Positions 30,034 to 39,697 are shown, counted from the stretch's first letter. The stretch: DNA of 64,000 nt from Cytophaga hutchinsonii ATCC 33406 (GCF_000014145.1 NC_008255.1:3922001-3986000), one strand, 5' to 3'. The notes: generated by a model not told the origin, from the sequence alone. A program made the numbers and translations.

Positions 30034-33000
30034 GCCGGGGTTGCAGGCGCGCATGGCGCATTGCTTACCATTTCTACCGTAATGGAGTTTGGTGTGCCGA
30101 TCGCTGTACCTGTGGTTGTCAGCGTTGAGCCCGACTGGCCTGTAATGACTGTGCCGTTATTTTTCCATACATAGGTAGGTGCGGCACCCCCTGCTGTCGG
30201 AACGGCTGTATAAATAATGGTCTCGGATGGACATAACGTGCTCTTGTTGGCTGATAACGATACCGACGGGGCAGGGATCGGTGTAACTGTCATCGTGATC
30301 ACATTCGAATTGGCTATACCCGGAGCAACTACGCAGCCGGAGTTACTTACCATACGAACGCTTACTTCATCGCCGTTTCCAAGGTTGGAACGCGTGAACT
30401 CATCGGCCCCTGCTGCAGAGCTCGCTGCCCCCTGGCTTACAGGTGCCGCATCTGTGGTCTTTTTTATAAACCACTCATAGGTCGGTGCGGTACCTCCGTT
30501 GCCCGGACTCGCTGTAAAGGTTACGCTTGTGCCGGCGCAGATCGTACCGGTTGGTGCTGCTGTAAGCACTACTGTTGCCGCAGCACTGGCTACGATAGAG
30601 ATCTTAACTACATTGGATTCTATATTCGCACATATGCCTTTTTTATCTATGCGTCTGTACCAGGTATCAACGGTTAACGCGGCCGGTGTATAATCTTTTA
30701 AGGTTGCACCTGAGATTGAACTGAATCCTGCAATGGCTGATGTTGTTGAATACTCCCACAGATATGTTGCCGTTGCTGTTGGTGATCCACCCGCTGCTAC
30801 CGGTCCACCGATCTGAGCCGGAGTTTCTCCTGCACACACGGACTGATCTGCCGTAATAACAGCTGCTGTTACCGCAGGGTCAACGGTGATGGTAATAACG
30901 TTTGTAGGTATGCCTGCGCAGGCACCTGATGAGTCTATACGTCTGTAATACGTTGTTGCTGTCAAGGCACCAGGTGCATAACCTGTTGCTGTTGTGCTGT
31001 ATGCTCCTATATCCGTCCATGGGCCTGTTGCTGAAGTAGCAGAACCCTGCCACTTGTAGTTTCTGGTTGCAGTACCACCTGTACTGGCTGTTCCGGTGAA
31101 TGCTGTTGGTATGAAACCTGAACAGAGGGTCTCGTTGGTTGAGATCGTACCAGCTATGGTAGGCGATGTTACGGTAATTGTAACGATGTTCGTAACAGCC
31201 GTACAAAAGCCGGATGAATCTATTCTTCTGTAAGAAGTTGTTGTTGTCAGCGCTCCCGGTACAAAGCCAGTACCTGTTGTACTGTATGCCGCTACCTCTG
31301 TCCATGGTGCAGCTCCTGTAGCCGAGCTCTGCCATTTATAGTTTTTAACCGTCACTCCGCCGGTACTTACCGTTCCTGTTAATGCGGCAGGTGTTGCTCC
31401 TGAACAGATTGTCTGTGCCAGCGAGATTGTTCCCGCTGTAACTGTAGGCGTAACTGTAATTTTAATTGTATCTGCAGCAATTCCGGGGCATGCGCCGGAT
31501 GAATCTATTCTTCTATAATACGTATCTGCAGTTAATGCACCCGGAGCAAAACCAGTACCGGTAGTACTGTACGCTGCTACTTGTGTCCATGGAGCTGTGC
31601 CTGTTGAAGAACGCTGCCATTTATAATTTTTAACCGGTACGCCGCCTGTACTTGCAGTACCTGTTAACGCTGCAGGTGTTGATCCTGCACAGATTGTCTG
31701 ATCTGCTCCAATCGTACCAACGATAACTGCCGGGGTAACTGTAATTTTTATAACGTTTGATGGAAGCGATGTACAACCCCCTTTTAAATCAAGTCTTCTG
31801 TAATAGGCATCCGCAGTTAAACTACCTGGAGTGTAATCTTTAAGCGTTGCGCCGGTTACAGCTGTCCAGCCGGTTGTTCCGTTCGCTGACATTTCCCAGA
31901 TGTAGCTTATTGTTCCTGTTGAAGAACCTCCTGCCAATGCTGCCCCCCCGATCTGTGCAGGTGCGGTACCCGTACAGATCGTTTGATCAGCCGTTATTAC
32001 AGGTGTTGTTGGAGGTGTACAAGGCGGCGTTGTTGCTCCGCATATAATAACATATTGCGACTGAATATTTGTCACACCATATACACTGGCTTTACCAATG
32101 TTTGTGATAAAATCTGCACAGGTATTTACTGTTGCATCAAATGTGCGTACAATAACCGCATTGGCTAAAATCGGACCCGGAACAGTTGGCCATGTGATGG
32201 CAGAACCGGTTAATACACCTGTATGGGAAATATTTGTAATCGTATTCAACTGTGCAGGCACAGGGTCAGAAATGCTTAAATCAAATGCCGAATCAAAATG
32301 TGCCGTATAGGCGGAAAGTGCTTGCTGCGAACCGTTCCCGTATATACCTGCAAAGCCTGCACCCAGCTGAGTAATGCCTGAAATTACTTTTAACGGAGCC
32401 CCGCTGAAATCATTCACCCAGATGTATAATTTATCATCCAGTAATTGGGTTCTGATCTTGATCGCACTGGAGCTGCCTGGAAATGCCAGTCCCGTTAGTG
32501 AAACAAAAGGCGTTGCACTGCCATTTATATACACATAAAAAGCAATGTTATTATTTCCTCCGATATTGGGAGATACTTCAAGTCTGATATTTTGAGTTGG
32601 TGATTGGTACCGATACAGGAAAGATAAGTTACTGGAGTTTGTCGCTGCTATGGTAGCTTCCATCCAGCCATTCACACCATGTGCTTTCTTCGGACCAAAC
32701 GAGTAGCCATTTGCTCCCGGAGCATTATTGCCGCCATTCTGATCCAGAGAAATAACCGTTCCGTTTAATTTAGGCATGGTAACACCTGTTCCCAATGTCT
32801 GCCAATCTGCTGCAGCCGTACTTGCTCCGGCCCACGATGCAGTTGATCCGTCTTTATTTGTAAAGGTTAATGTATAAGTAACAACATCACCAACAATTGC
32901 ATTTGCTGTGTTAGCTGTTTTAACCAAAGACGTTTCAATAGGAGGCGTAGGAGGAACGGGATTACAGGTAAGTTTTAAATGTACTGCAGAAGAATCCGGA

Positions 33001-36000
33001 GAGTCTACATCCGACCAGATCCAGCCTGCATTGATAAATGTTTTTTCCGCGCAGGGAGATTTTGCAATCGTCTTATAGGACAAATTACCTTTTTCACCCG
33101 TAAGCATTACCGGTATGGACCACTTTACATAACCCGAGAATTTAGGATTTCCTGTTAACGGTGTATAGGTTGCCGTTACACCAACCGCATTGTCATCTGT
33201 AAATGCACTCCATGCCAATTCAATCGGAATAGAATCTGTTACGACAACATTATATGTTTCTCTTCCCGGTAACGGACCATTTCCTGCAATACGTCTCCAG
33301 GTATATCCATCAAATTCCTCAAACAATACTTTTGAAAAATTCTGAACGGGTCCGCCGCAGGCATCCTTGCTGTAGTTGTCTACCAAAACGGGAGCAAATC
33401 TGGGAACCGTTGCAGCATTTGTATACGAAGGAGTAACGGGGAAGAAATATTTTCCCTGACCATCCAGAGAGCCGCTGCTTGCTGCGGGATCAAAAGACCA
33501 GTCATCAGCTATTCGGGGTGCCAGTGTAGAAGATGGTTTGGATTCAAAACGGGTACGGGTAAAGCCGGGACCTGTAACCCCTTTATGAATTAAGTATTCG
33601 CTATCCAGTTTATCAAAGATGTGTGTGGATGGAGCAGAAAGCACGTTCGCAAACTGGGTTATTATCCGCTGGTTCCATGCACCATTTGCATCTGATCCCC
33701 ATGGAATCCGCTGGTAGGTAAACTTTAACTGCTGATTAACCGGAAGCGTCAATGGATTGTATCCGTATTTATTTAAATCGTTTTGATTATCTACGTATGT
33801 ATCCCAACCCGTTGGATTTGTCGCTGCATCGTATTTACCTATTGCGGCCGCATCATTCATAAAATACGACACTCTGTAATTTCCTAAATTGATGTACGCT
33901 TCCTGTGCTGTATGCCAGATTCTGTAAAACTGATAAAAGCCTGTACCACCGTCATAATTTGCATACGATAGTATTACACGGTCTCTTCCTCCATTTAACC
34001 ATAAGTTAGACCCTGTTTTGTTTTCAAAATTCAACGTGAAGTTTACAATATCACCCGGGTTCATTACCGTTCTGTCTGTCGTTTTTTCAATCGCTAATAC
34101 ACGATCTTTCAACAGATCCACACAGTTACGCTCCATGGTATAGGAAGCATTATTGGGATATTCGTTGCTTGTCCATGCGGGTGCATTTGCAGAAGTCACC
34201 GTACTTGTAAGGCAAGCTACTGTAGCAGCAGCAAGTGGTTTTACTTTTACAACAAATGTTCTCACCCCTTTTGTTGCTGCTAAACCATTAGTCTTAAAAC
34301 CAGCAACGGTACCGATAGACCAGGTAATTGTATTGCCTGAAACGATGCCTCCGGTTGCCGATACAATGGTATAATTCGGATCTACATTCGTTGTAATCGT
34401 TACTCCGGTTGCAGTTACAGCACCATAATTCCGATAGCTTACTTCATAATTTAATATGTCACCTTCATAGGCAAATGTTTTGTCTACACTCATATAAACC
34501 TTCATGTTTGCAGCTGCAACCATATCTTCCGGTGCATGCAGGTTCCCGGAAGCTGTAAGCATTCCTAAGGTTCTAAACCATCCATGGAAATATTTAGGAG
34601 TACTACCTATATAGCGCAAATAATCTGAAGGCATTTTTGCTAAACCGCTTTGGTCATCCCAGCTCAATTCGCATTGTCTGTATAATTCTGCTGTGAGATC
34701 CAGATCTCCTGAAGCTACGGCAGCCGACATGCCGCATCCCGCCATCCAGTTCACACCATAATTTGCCAATACCGTTCCGTTTGGAGCATATTGTTGTTTT
34801 ATCTGAGCCACCCCTTTCCAATTGGGCTGTCCCGGATCCGGAGAAGCGCCAAGCTTGCTGCAAAACGCATTTGCCGAACTGCTTGGAAGTGCATTCGGGA
34901 ATTTCAAAAATTCTTTATGGCGTACTGCCATATCATATTCGAAGGTATTTCCTGCAGCAGTTGTTTGGTGCGTAACAGGGTTCCATGTTGTTGTCGGGTT
35001 TCCGTGCCATACGTAGTTTAATATGGTACGCCACGCCATCCTGAAATCTTCTCCTGCAGAAAACGGCCCGAAGGTTGATGTAGCTCCGTCATCACTAAGC
35101 GTATAATTCCCTGCACTGGCAATCATTCCCTTATCATACATCTGCTTTATTGTCCAATCACCGGAGGCAGCACAGCGGTAACATTGATTGATCTCCCACG
35201 GGGTACCTCCGTTCGCAGCCAGAAACTTTGCAAATTCTTCAAAATATGCCGGTGCATTATAATCTACGTATTTGCTGTTCACCTGAATGGGATCGGGCTT
35301 CGTTTTAGCCCACGGATAAATTGTATTGGCTGCTGAATAGCGCCAGTTCGTAACTTCACCCCAGGTGTTGCCACTTTTAATATAGCCATCAACCCCAACA
35401 ATTCCCGATAAATATCCTTTTCCCCCGGCTTGAGCTCCTAACGGACTTACAGAATAATACAAGGTATCAACCATTACCTTAATCATTTTTAAAGCTTCCT
35501 CATTATATGTATGAAGATTTCCGCAACCATCATTTATACCCAAACCGGGCCATTGCTTAGCTGCAATCAGTAATGCCATTGCAATATCTACATCGCCGTC
35601 ACCAGCAGAGTTGATGCCTGTACTTGAAATATTGGTCGTTTCAACACAATCCCAGCCGGCAAAACCAGCACCATATGTATATGTAGGCCGCAACGGCGCA
35701 CAATCATAATATTTCTTAACCGCACTTAAACGATTGTCGTGTACCCAGGCCCATAAACCATCAAACGTTGGTCTGTCAGCAAAATACGCAGCTGCCAGCA
35801 TGGCATATCCATCCCCTTCTGAAACGAAGGTTCCATAATTCTGCGGAACGGTATTGTTGTTAAACTGCATGTATTGTACACCATTTAACACTTTCCCGGG
35901 AACTTTAAGCGCCCTGCGCATCATAATCTGGTATGCTTCACGCATTGCTTTTTCCATGTCCGCATGGGTTACCCCTACGGCGTTGTTAGCTGCCAGTGAC

Positions 36001-36203
36001 TTGCCTTGCTCATATTCTAAAAATTGAGGAAAAGGAAATTGGGGATTATCAGTGTTTATCTGTACATGAATCGTATCACCTGGCCAGGTTTGCGCAAAAA
36101 GAGTTGAATGGAACCCAACCGTCACAACTAATAAAACAGAAAATACAATCCTGGTAAGATATGTAAAGTTGGATTTTTTAAAGCTTTTAAATATGCCGGT
36201 CAT
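27780..36203 (-). CDS. GH8 family glycoside hydrolase, giant multidomain, CHU_C sorting domain
   Basis: This encodes 2807 aa. The signal peptide is residues 1-37 (cleavage after HSTLFA, before QTWPG). The GH8 domain spans about 44-520, with QFPFPQF, VSEGDGYAMLAAAYFADRPT (probable acid Glu129), AGDGDVDIAMALLIAAKQW (Asp202, Asp204) and DYNAPAYF. A DUF11-like domain follows, then a region shared with the downstream GH8 protein (ILSYANYDGG and YINLGNYRVSYFMND), another DUF11-like domain, and a LamG/jelly-roll-like segment (about 1085-1290). Ig-like modules with TICSG/TICAG motifs and a terminal CHU_C domain complete it. The N-terminal halves of the two GH8 proteins have the same domain order and moderate similarity, as expected for an old tandem duplication. 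This one's 3' 2.25 kb is instead nearly identical to genes 4480-11721 and 11896-19260. The likely role is a secreted, cell-surface endo-beta-1,4-glucanase or xylanase; the substrate is not known. Confidence 0.92.
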   Translation of the reverse strand: MTGIFKSFKKSNFTYLTRIVFSVLLVVTVGFHSTLFAQTWPGDTIHVQINTDNPQFPFPQFLEYEQGKSLAANNAVGVTHADMEKAMREAYQIMMRRALKVPGKVLNGVQYMQFNNNTVPQNYGTFVSEGDGYAMLAAAYFADRPTFDGLWAWVHDNRLSAVKKYYDCAPLRPTYTYGAGFAGWDCVETTNISSTGINSAGDGDVDIAMALLIAAKQWPGLGINDGCGNLHTYNEEALKMIKVMVDTLYYSVSPLGAQAGGKGYLSGIVGVDGYIKSGNTWGEVTNWRYSAANTIYPWAKTKPDPIQVNSKYVDYNAPAYFEEFAKFLAANGGTPWEINQCYRCAASGDWTIKQMYDKGMIASAGNYTLSDDGATSTFGPFSAGEDFRMAWRTILNYVWHGNPTTTWNPVTHQTTAAGNTFEYDMAVRHKEFLKFPNALPSSSANAFCSKLGASPDPGQPNWKGVAQIKQQYAPNGTVLANYGVNWMAGCGMSAAVASGDLDLTAELYRQCELSWDDQSGLAKMPSDYLRYIGSTPKYFHGWFRTLGMLTASGNLHAPEDMVAAANMKVYMSVDKTFAYEGDILNYEVSYRNYGAVTATGVTITTNVDPNYTIVSATGGIVSGNTITWSIGTVAGFKTNGLAATKGVRTFVVKVKPLAAATVACLTSTVTSANAPAWTSNEYPNNASYTMERNCVDLLKDRVLAIEKTTDRTVMNPGDIVNFTLNFENKTGSNLWLNGGRDRVILSYANYDGGTGFYQFYRIWHTAQEAYINLGNYRVSYFMNDAAAIGKYDAATNPTGWDTYVDNQNDLNKYGYNPLTLPVNQQLKFTYQRIPWGSDANGAWNQRIITQFANVLSAPSTHIFDKLDSEYLIHKGVTGPGFTRTRFESKPSSTLAPRIADDWSFDPAASSGSLDGQGKYFFPVTPSYTNAATVPRFAPVLVDNYSKDACGGPVQNFSKVLFEEFDGYTWRRIAGNGPLPGRETYNVVVTDSIPIELAWSAFTDDNAVGVTATYTPLTGNPKFSGYVKWSIPVMLTGEKGNLSYKTIAKSPCAEKTFINAGWIWSDVDSPDSSAVHLKLTCNPVPPTPPIETSLVKTANTANAIVGDVVTYTLTFTNKDGSTASWAGASTAAADWQTLGTGVTMPKLNGTVISLDQNGGNNAPGANGYSFGPKKAHGVNGWMEATIAATNSSNLSFLYRYQSPTQNIRLEVSPNIGGNNNIAFYVYINGSATPFVSLTGLAFPGSSSAIKIRTQLLDDKLYIWVNDFSGAPLKVISGITQLGAGFAGIYGNGSQQALSAYTAHFDSAFDLSISDPVPAQLNTITNISHTGVLTGSAITWPTVPGPILANAVIVRTFDATVNTCADFITNIGKASVYGVTNIQSQYVIICGATTPPCTPPTTPVITADQTICTGTAPAQIGGAALAGGSSTGTISYIWEMSANGTTGWTAVTGATLKDYTPGSLTADAYYRRLDLKGGCTSLPSNVIKITVTPAVIVGTIGADQTICAGSTPAALTGTASTGGVPVKNYKWQRSSTGTAPWTQVAAYSTTGTGFAPGALTADTYYRRIDSSGACPGIAADTIKITVTPTVTAGTISLAQTICSGATPAALTGTVSTGGVTVKNYKWQSSATGAAPWTEVAAYSTTGTGFVPGALTTTTSYRRIDSSGFCTAVTNIVTITVTSPTIAGTISTNETLCSGFIPTAFTGTASTGGTATRNYKWQGSATSATGPWTDIGAYSTTATGYAPGALTATTYYRRIDSSGACAGIPTNVITITVDPAVTAAVITADQSVCAGETPAQIGGPVAAGGSPTATATYLWEYSTTSAIAGFSSISGATLKDYTPAALTVDTWYRRIDKKGICANIESNVVKISIVASAAATVVLTAAPTGTICAGTSVTFTASPGNGGTAPTYEWFIKKTTDAAPVSQGAASSAAGADEFTRSNLGNGDEVSVRMVSNSGCVVAPGIANSNVITMTVTPIPAPSVSLSANKSTLCPSETIIYTAVPTAGGAAPTYVWKNNGTVITGQSGSTLTTTGTAIGTPNSITVEMVSNAPCAPATPAVSTPVAVTVTPVPTLSVSIAADKTTICSGNAVQFTASATGSGSTPAPTYEWFIGAAGSETSQGAGSTTANPYSTTSLTTTAALSPQTYSIYVRATSNATCASTTPAQSAAVTVTVNAGVGAGTITTTLLTICNNTVPGAITEASAASGGTSPTYTWEESIDNGAWGPATGTVSGTGFTPSGAKTGTKVSYRRIVTYTSIPAPCNTAMSNIIDITVNPALVAGVIQDDQIICSGLVPAALTQVSAPTGGTGSYTYQWQSSSTGTAGSFSNIGGATTSGYAPGALTATTYYQRVETSGTCGSVTGNMVTITVSTPEVVTAQINDPGQVCEGSVPMVFTATTTGSGTLTYAWTLDGAPVGTNSSTYSYNPTTASDAGKKVKVVVTTSIGCNAGPGISNEVALNIVVSSMPSVSITGAPAVQCSGLPVRFTVSNTTAGGNNPTYQWFIESQAGVATAVSGATNTSFTSTGLTAGDKVYVELTSNLGCALGTNPHASNKIAPAILATPAPVINETPLPICSPEGFEFTAVVGSATPPNTLQWYKDGVAISGATTSIYKAFESGLYSIEESNAACGTISTEVPLTVIQTPVANAGSDITVKEGEQVTLNGSGGVIYSWSPDTGLDDASSATPKLTADKTIMYILTVRDATGQCHDDDEVMVFVERPIKVPNVITVNGDGVNDTWEIENIESFPNAEFLIYNRWGNLVWKSTGYPKEWDATNFRNGEVLPDGTYFYIIDLHSTIYTEAYTGYIQVVK

Positions 36204-37671
36204 ACTAAAATTTTAATTGTGCTGAATTTTTATATAAATTTATTTCAATTTCTTATTGTAATAATGATAAATTTCATTACCTAAATTACAACTTTATTTT
36301 AATAAATACGTTCAGGCGAACCAAAAGTAACTTGTGATTTTACGCTATTTTAAAAAAAACTTTCAAATAGGTTAATACCACATAAAAATTAAATTTTTAT
36401 TGAAATAATACCCTTTATCAATTTTTAGGTTACTGATTTAATACCACTGTATATTTAGTTCTGCTACCACATCCTTAAGCGCATTTTGTCTAAGTTGAAA
36501 AATTTTTGACCGTATTTGAAAATTTTTTTCTACCAAAAACACAAACGTTTTATATAATTGTTTTAAAAGTAGTTTTATAACTTTTGCAATATTTCTTAAG
36601 AAAAACAGAAAGGAATTTATGCCTGAGCATGTATCCATTTTGGCTCTGCCTGCAATTGCTAAGCTCCCTCCTATATATTGCCCTATAATCCGGATTGGTA
36701 TGTATGCATTCATAAAAGCTGTTTTGATTTTTTACAGTGGGTATTTTAAACCGAACCGGTTAAACAAAATATGATTAGTTAAGATCTCCAAAATATGATG
36801 TATTCAAAACGCCTGAATGATTGGCGTAAAAAACGAATTGTATAAAATTCAGAAAGCATAGTTATTTGTTATACATTAATCTAATTATAAATGTCTTGAT
36901 GACAATAATATGTCCTATGAAGCCGTAATAACATATTTTTTAGGTGAAATTGCGCGGAAATTAGCGAACTCCAGAGAAATGATATGGTATATAATAAAAA
37001 CAAATATGTTCATTACCAGAACATTATCGGTTTCTATGTATTATTCAGACTGGAACATTCCTTGAAATTGGAATTTGTATTCCTGATCCTGTTAAAATTA
37101 GATTTCTACGAAGCTGAAAATGCATTTATTTCAAATCTATAAAACCATATTTATAACATACTTTTAACTATTTAAAATACTAAAAATGAATAAACTAAAA
37201 TTTAATAGGTTTTGTTAGAAACCGTATTTAATACATAAATTTTATATTTAGGTTTACACTTCAATTTTTATGATCATGGTGTAGAATATTTTAAAAACAT
37301 AACATTGGAAATTGTTTAATGACCCCACGAAGATAACATAGGAGAAAGTTGAATTTCTTGGGCTGTTGGTGTCAGTTCTTTTTTGCAGCAAGCTGAAAGA
37401 ATACTGTGGTGTGATGCACATGAGTTGCCCCTTGTTGGAATCACATACCCAATGTCGCAATACTAGTAATTGGCTTTTGGACAGAAAAACACAACACCTG
37501 GGTTATGGTATGCGAAAAGTGCTGAAGGTTCAGTAAAAAATTCTGCACGTAGATGCAATTTATCATATGGCAGCGATCTCTGTCAAAAGACAAACATGGT
37601 TGAAATTTGCTAGTCAAGGCATACCAAAAGGAGATTAAATAGAGTATCTGCTAACTTATGCTTCAGCGCTC
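36204..37671. other. 1.47-kb stretch without a convincing gene
   Basis: Most of this is very AT-rich and stops occur in all frames. The first 130 bases are probably the leader and promoter of the GH8 gene at 36203. Two open frames on the minus strand (36438-36713, 91 codons; 37254-37460, 68 codons) lack a ribosome site, recognisable motif or plausible composition. Between about 37310 and 37640 the base composition is less AT-rich and short broken open frames occur on the plus strand. This could be a decayed coding sequence or insertion element, but I could not identify it. Confidence 0.5.
36322..36329 (-). promoter_or_regulatory. Candidate -7 element for the GH8 gene pair
   Basis: The minus strand reads TACTTTTG, an exact match to the Bacteroidota -7 box TAnnTTTG, within AAGTTACTTTTGG. 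It lies 119 bp before the ATG at 36203. No TTG at the normal spacing was seen. It would serve both GH8 genes. Confidence 0.4.
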
Positions 37672-38049
37672 TTAATCTTTATCATACCAACCAATATGAT
37701 TCCTTCGTTTACTTGCAGGCAGATTATTATAAAATTGATCAACAATAGATTCATCCCAGGATGGTGTAATATTAATTACTTTCCCACCTTTAACTTCTAA
37801 TACTAATTTATTTGCAATGCGAAGAGAAGCGTTGTATTTAAAATAAGACTTCAGGTAATCACGGATGCTTTTAAAAAATACAACATTTGTAACCTGATTA
37901 TTTATATCATACAGCATCCAAATCGATAAAATAGCAAAACTATTTGCTGGATGTACATATATTTCTATAGTACCCTGATCAAAATCAATATTTGCTCTAT
38001 GAGTTTCCTCATAAAGAGCATTTGCTATCATGTCTTTTTGCAATTCCAT
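37672..38049 (-). CDS. Small protein of unknown function (125 aa)
   Basis: This is an AT-rich gene for a soluble-looking protein without a signal peptide or membrane segment. The sequence has an alternating hydrophobic/charged pattern that suggests an alpha/beta fold: IDFDQGTIEIYVHPANSFAI, then WMLYDINNQ, then LVLEVKGGKVINITPSWDES, ending HIGWYDKD. I do not recognise the family. It is transcribed divergently from the FAD oxidoreductase gene that starts 178 bp away. A perfect TAnnTTTG box lies 51 bp before the start, which supports expression. A second in-frame Met at residue 7 is possible. Confidence 0.6.
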   Translation of the reverse strand: MELQKDMIANALYEETHRANIDFDQGTIEIYVHPANSFAILSIWMLYDINNQVTNVVFFKSIRDYLKSYFKYNASLRIANKLVLEVKGGKVINITPSWDESIVDQFYNNLPASKRRNHIGWYDKD

Positions 38050-38099
38050 AATGTTAATTACTTATTGAAGTTCGATACTTGTATAACGATCCTTTCTAA

Positions 38100-38107
38100 C
38101 AAAGTTA
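38100..38107 (-). promoter_or_regulatory. Candidate -7 element for the 125-aa protein gene
   Basis: The minus strand reads TAACTTTG, which matches TAnnTTTG exactly, 51 bp before the ATG at 38049. No TTG box at 17-23 bases upstream is apparent. Confidence 0.4.
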
Positions 38108-38164
38108 CAGAAAAACTGGTTGGCCGAATAGAAGCTCAATATAATAGCTTATGATTAAAGAAAA

Positions 38165-38196
38165 TTTGTCTTCAAAAGATTACTTCATTATATTCA
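38165..38196 (+). promoter_or_regulatory. Candidate promoter of the CrtI-family oxidoreductase gene
   Basis: TTTG (38165-38168), 20 bases, then TATATTCA (38189-38196) resembles the Bacteroidota TTTG-N19-21-TAnnTTTG layout, with the last two bases of the -7 box deviating. It lies 32 bp before the ATG at 38228. Confidence 0.35.
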
Positions 38197-38227
38197 ATAA
38201 AAGAGATAAATTATTTATTTATGAAAC

Positions 38228-39697
38228 ATGTATGATATAGCCATTATTGGAGGAGGAATATCAGGATTTGCTACTGCTTTAAGACTACAAAATAAAGGTT
38301 TTAAAACAATTGTTTTTGAATCACATGGGCAATTAGGTGGATGTGCTGGCTTTTTTAGTGAAAAAGGTTTTTCATTTGATGTAGGGGCAACTACTTTAGT
38401 TGATTTTAGTAAAGGGGGAATTGGAGGTGATTTTTTTGAAGAGCTTAATTTTTCTTTACCTGAGGGGGAATATATTGATTATGTGTTATGGCTTCCGGAT
38501 CGAAAAGTAACATTATATAGAGATGCTATTAAATGGAATAAAGAACGGTTAGAAAAAATCGGAACCACTAAAAATCACATAGAATTTTGGAATCTTATTG
38601 ATAAAACAACTGAAGTCTTTTGGAGGGCTGCAAGAAAGAATATTCGTCTACCAATAAAAAACCTGAATGATATTATTTATGCTTTTAGAGTAATTGGTGC
38701 AAAAAATATTTATTTATTGAAATATCAAAATTACACGATGCTTGATATTTTAAAAAAATTTAAACTTGAAAATGATAAAGCCTTAAAGGGATTACTTTCA
38801 GTTCTTATTGAGGATACAGTTAATAGTACAATAGATAAAGCACCTTTCATTAATGCTTCTTTAGGTTGTTCAATAAGAGGTGCTGGATTAATGAGAGCAA
38901 CAGGAGGAATGAAAGGGTTTTGGAATTATCTTTCAAAAATTTACTTAAGCAAAGATGGTGTAATTAAAAAAGCGCATAAAGTTTTAAGTCTATCAAAAGA
39001 TCGTTCTGTCTGGACAATTAATACATCTAAAGGTTCCTTCTATGCAAAAAAAATAGTTAGCTCCTTACCAATTGATTTAACATACAACATCGCTCCTATC
39101 CATATAAAAAAAATATTAAATAAATATATGTTTCACAATAAAGAAGCTACAGGAGGGGCAATCGTCATTTTTTTAGGAGTGCCGGAATCTAATTTAGAAA
39201 ATGAAATATTAACGCATCATCAAATTTTACTCAATTACGATTCACCATTAGGAAATGGAAATAATATGTTTATTTCCATTTCCTCAAAGGATGATACTTT
39301 GTCTGCCCCTCTTGGATATCGTTCTGTAATGATTTCTACCCATTGTGATATTAATGAATGGAAAAATTTATCTGAACATCAGTATCAGCTTAAAAAAGAA
39401 GAAATTGGCAAAAGATTATTAGGTTATGCTAAACGGGTCTATCCAAATTTAGTAGATAATGGAATCATCTATAAAATAGGTAGTCCACTAACTTATCAGA
39501 AGTTTACAAATAGAGTGAACGGAAGTGTTGGTGGTTTTAAACAAACATTAGAAAATTCGAATTTCAACTCTATTCCTCAAAATATAGGAGAAAAAGATTT
39601 ATGGATTGTTGGCGATAATACCTGGCCCGGACTTGGGACAGTTGCCGGACTTATTGGAAGTAAAATTGTATCGAAACATATACTTGAAACTTTTTAA
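38228..39697 (+). CDS. CrtI/CrtISO-family FAD-dependent oxidoreductase (CrtD-like carotenoid desaturase)
   Basis: This encodes 489 aa, the normal length for the family. The N-terminus has the dinucleotide-binding fold MYDIAIIGGGISGFATALRL with a GxGxxG motif and a Glu ending the second strand (VFES). Next come LGGCAGFF, GFSFDVGATT and a GGMKGFW segment. The C-terminus has the FAD-contacting LWIVGDNTWPGLGTVAGLIG. The pattern GGCAGFF/FDVGATT is typical of the carotenoid isomerase and C-3',4'-desaturase (CrtD) branch of phytoene desaturase relatives. The reaction would be FAD-dependent desaturation or isomerisation of a carotenoid, probably membrane-associated. No other carotenoid gene lies nearby, so the substrate is uncertain. 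An ATG at 38221 reads straight into a stop, so 38228 is the start. It is the only plus-strand gene and markedly AT-rich compared with the giant genes, as are its immediate neighbours. Confidence 0.85.
   Translation: MYDIAIIGGGISGFATALRLQNKGFKTIVFESHGQLGGCAGFFSEKGFSFDVGATTLVDFSKGGIGGDFFEELNFSLPEGEYIDYVLWLPDRKVTLYRDAIKWNKERLEKIGTTKNHIEFWNLIDKTTEVFWRAARKNIRLPIKNLNDIIYAFRVIGAKNIYLLKYQNYTMLDILKKFKLENDKALKGLLSVLIEDTVNSTIDKAPFINASLGCSIRGAGLMRATGGMKGFWNYLSKIYLSKDGVIKKAHKVLSLSKDRSVWTINTSKGSFYAKKIVSSLPIDLTYNIAPIHIKKILNKYMFHNKEATGGAIVIFLGVPESNLENEILTHHQILLNYDSPLGNGNNMFISISSKDDTLSAPLGYRSVMISTHCDINEWKNLSEHQYQLKKEEIGKRLLGYAKRVYPNLVDNGIIYKIGSPLTYQKFTNRVNGSVGGFKQTLENSNFNSIPQNIGEKDLWIVGDNTWPGLGTVAGLIGSKIVSKHILETF

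Noticed and set aside
36438-36713. 91-codon minus-strand frame
   Set aside because: It lies in AT-rich sequence, has no recognisable motif or start signal, and its composition resembles the intergenic surroundings.
37254-37460. 68-codon minus-strand frame
   Set aside because: No motif, no ribosome site and low-complexity start context. It overlaps the unassigned patch noted above, but is not supported as a gene.
38221-38235. ATG at 38221 as the start of the oxidoreductase
   Set aside because: It is in another frame and meets a stop after four codons. The ATG at 38228 leads into the intact FAD-binding motif.
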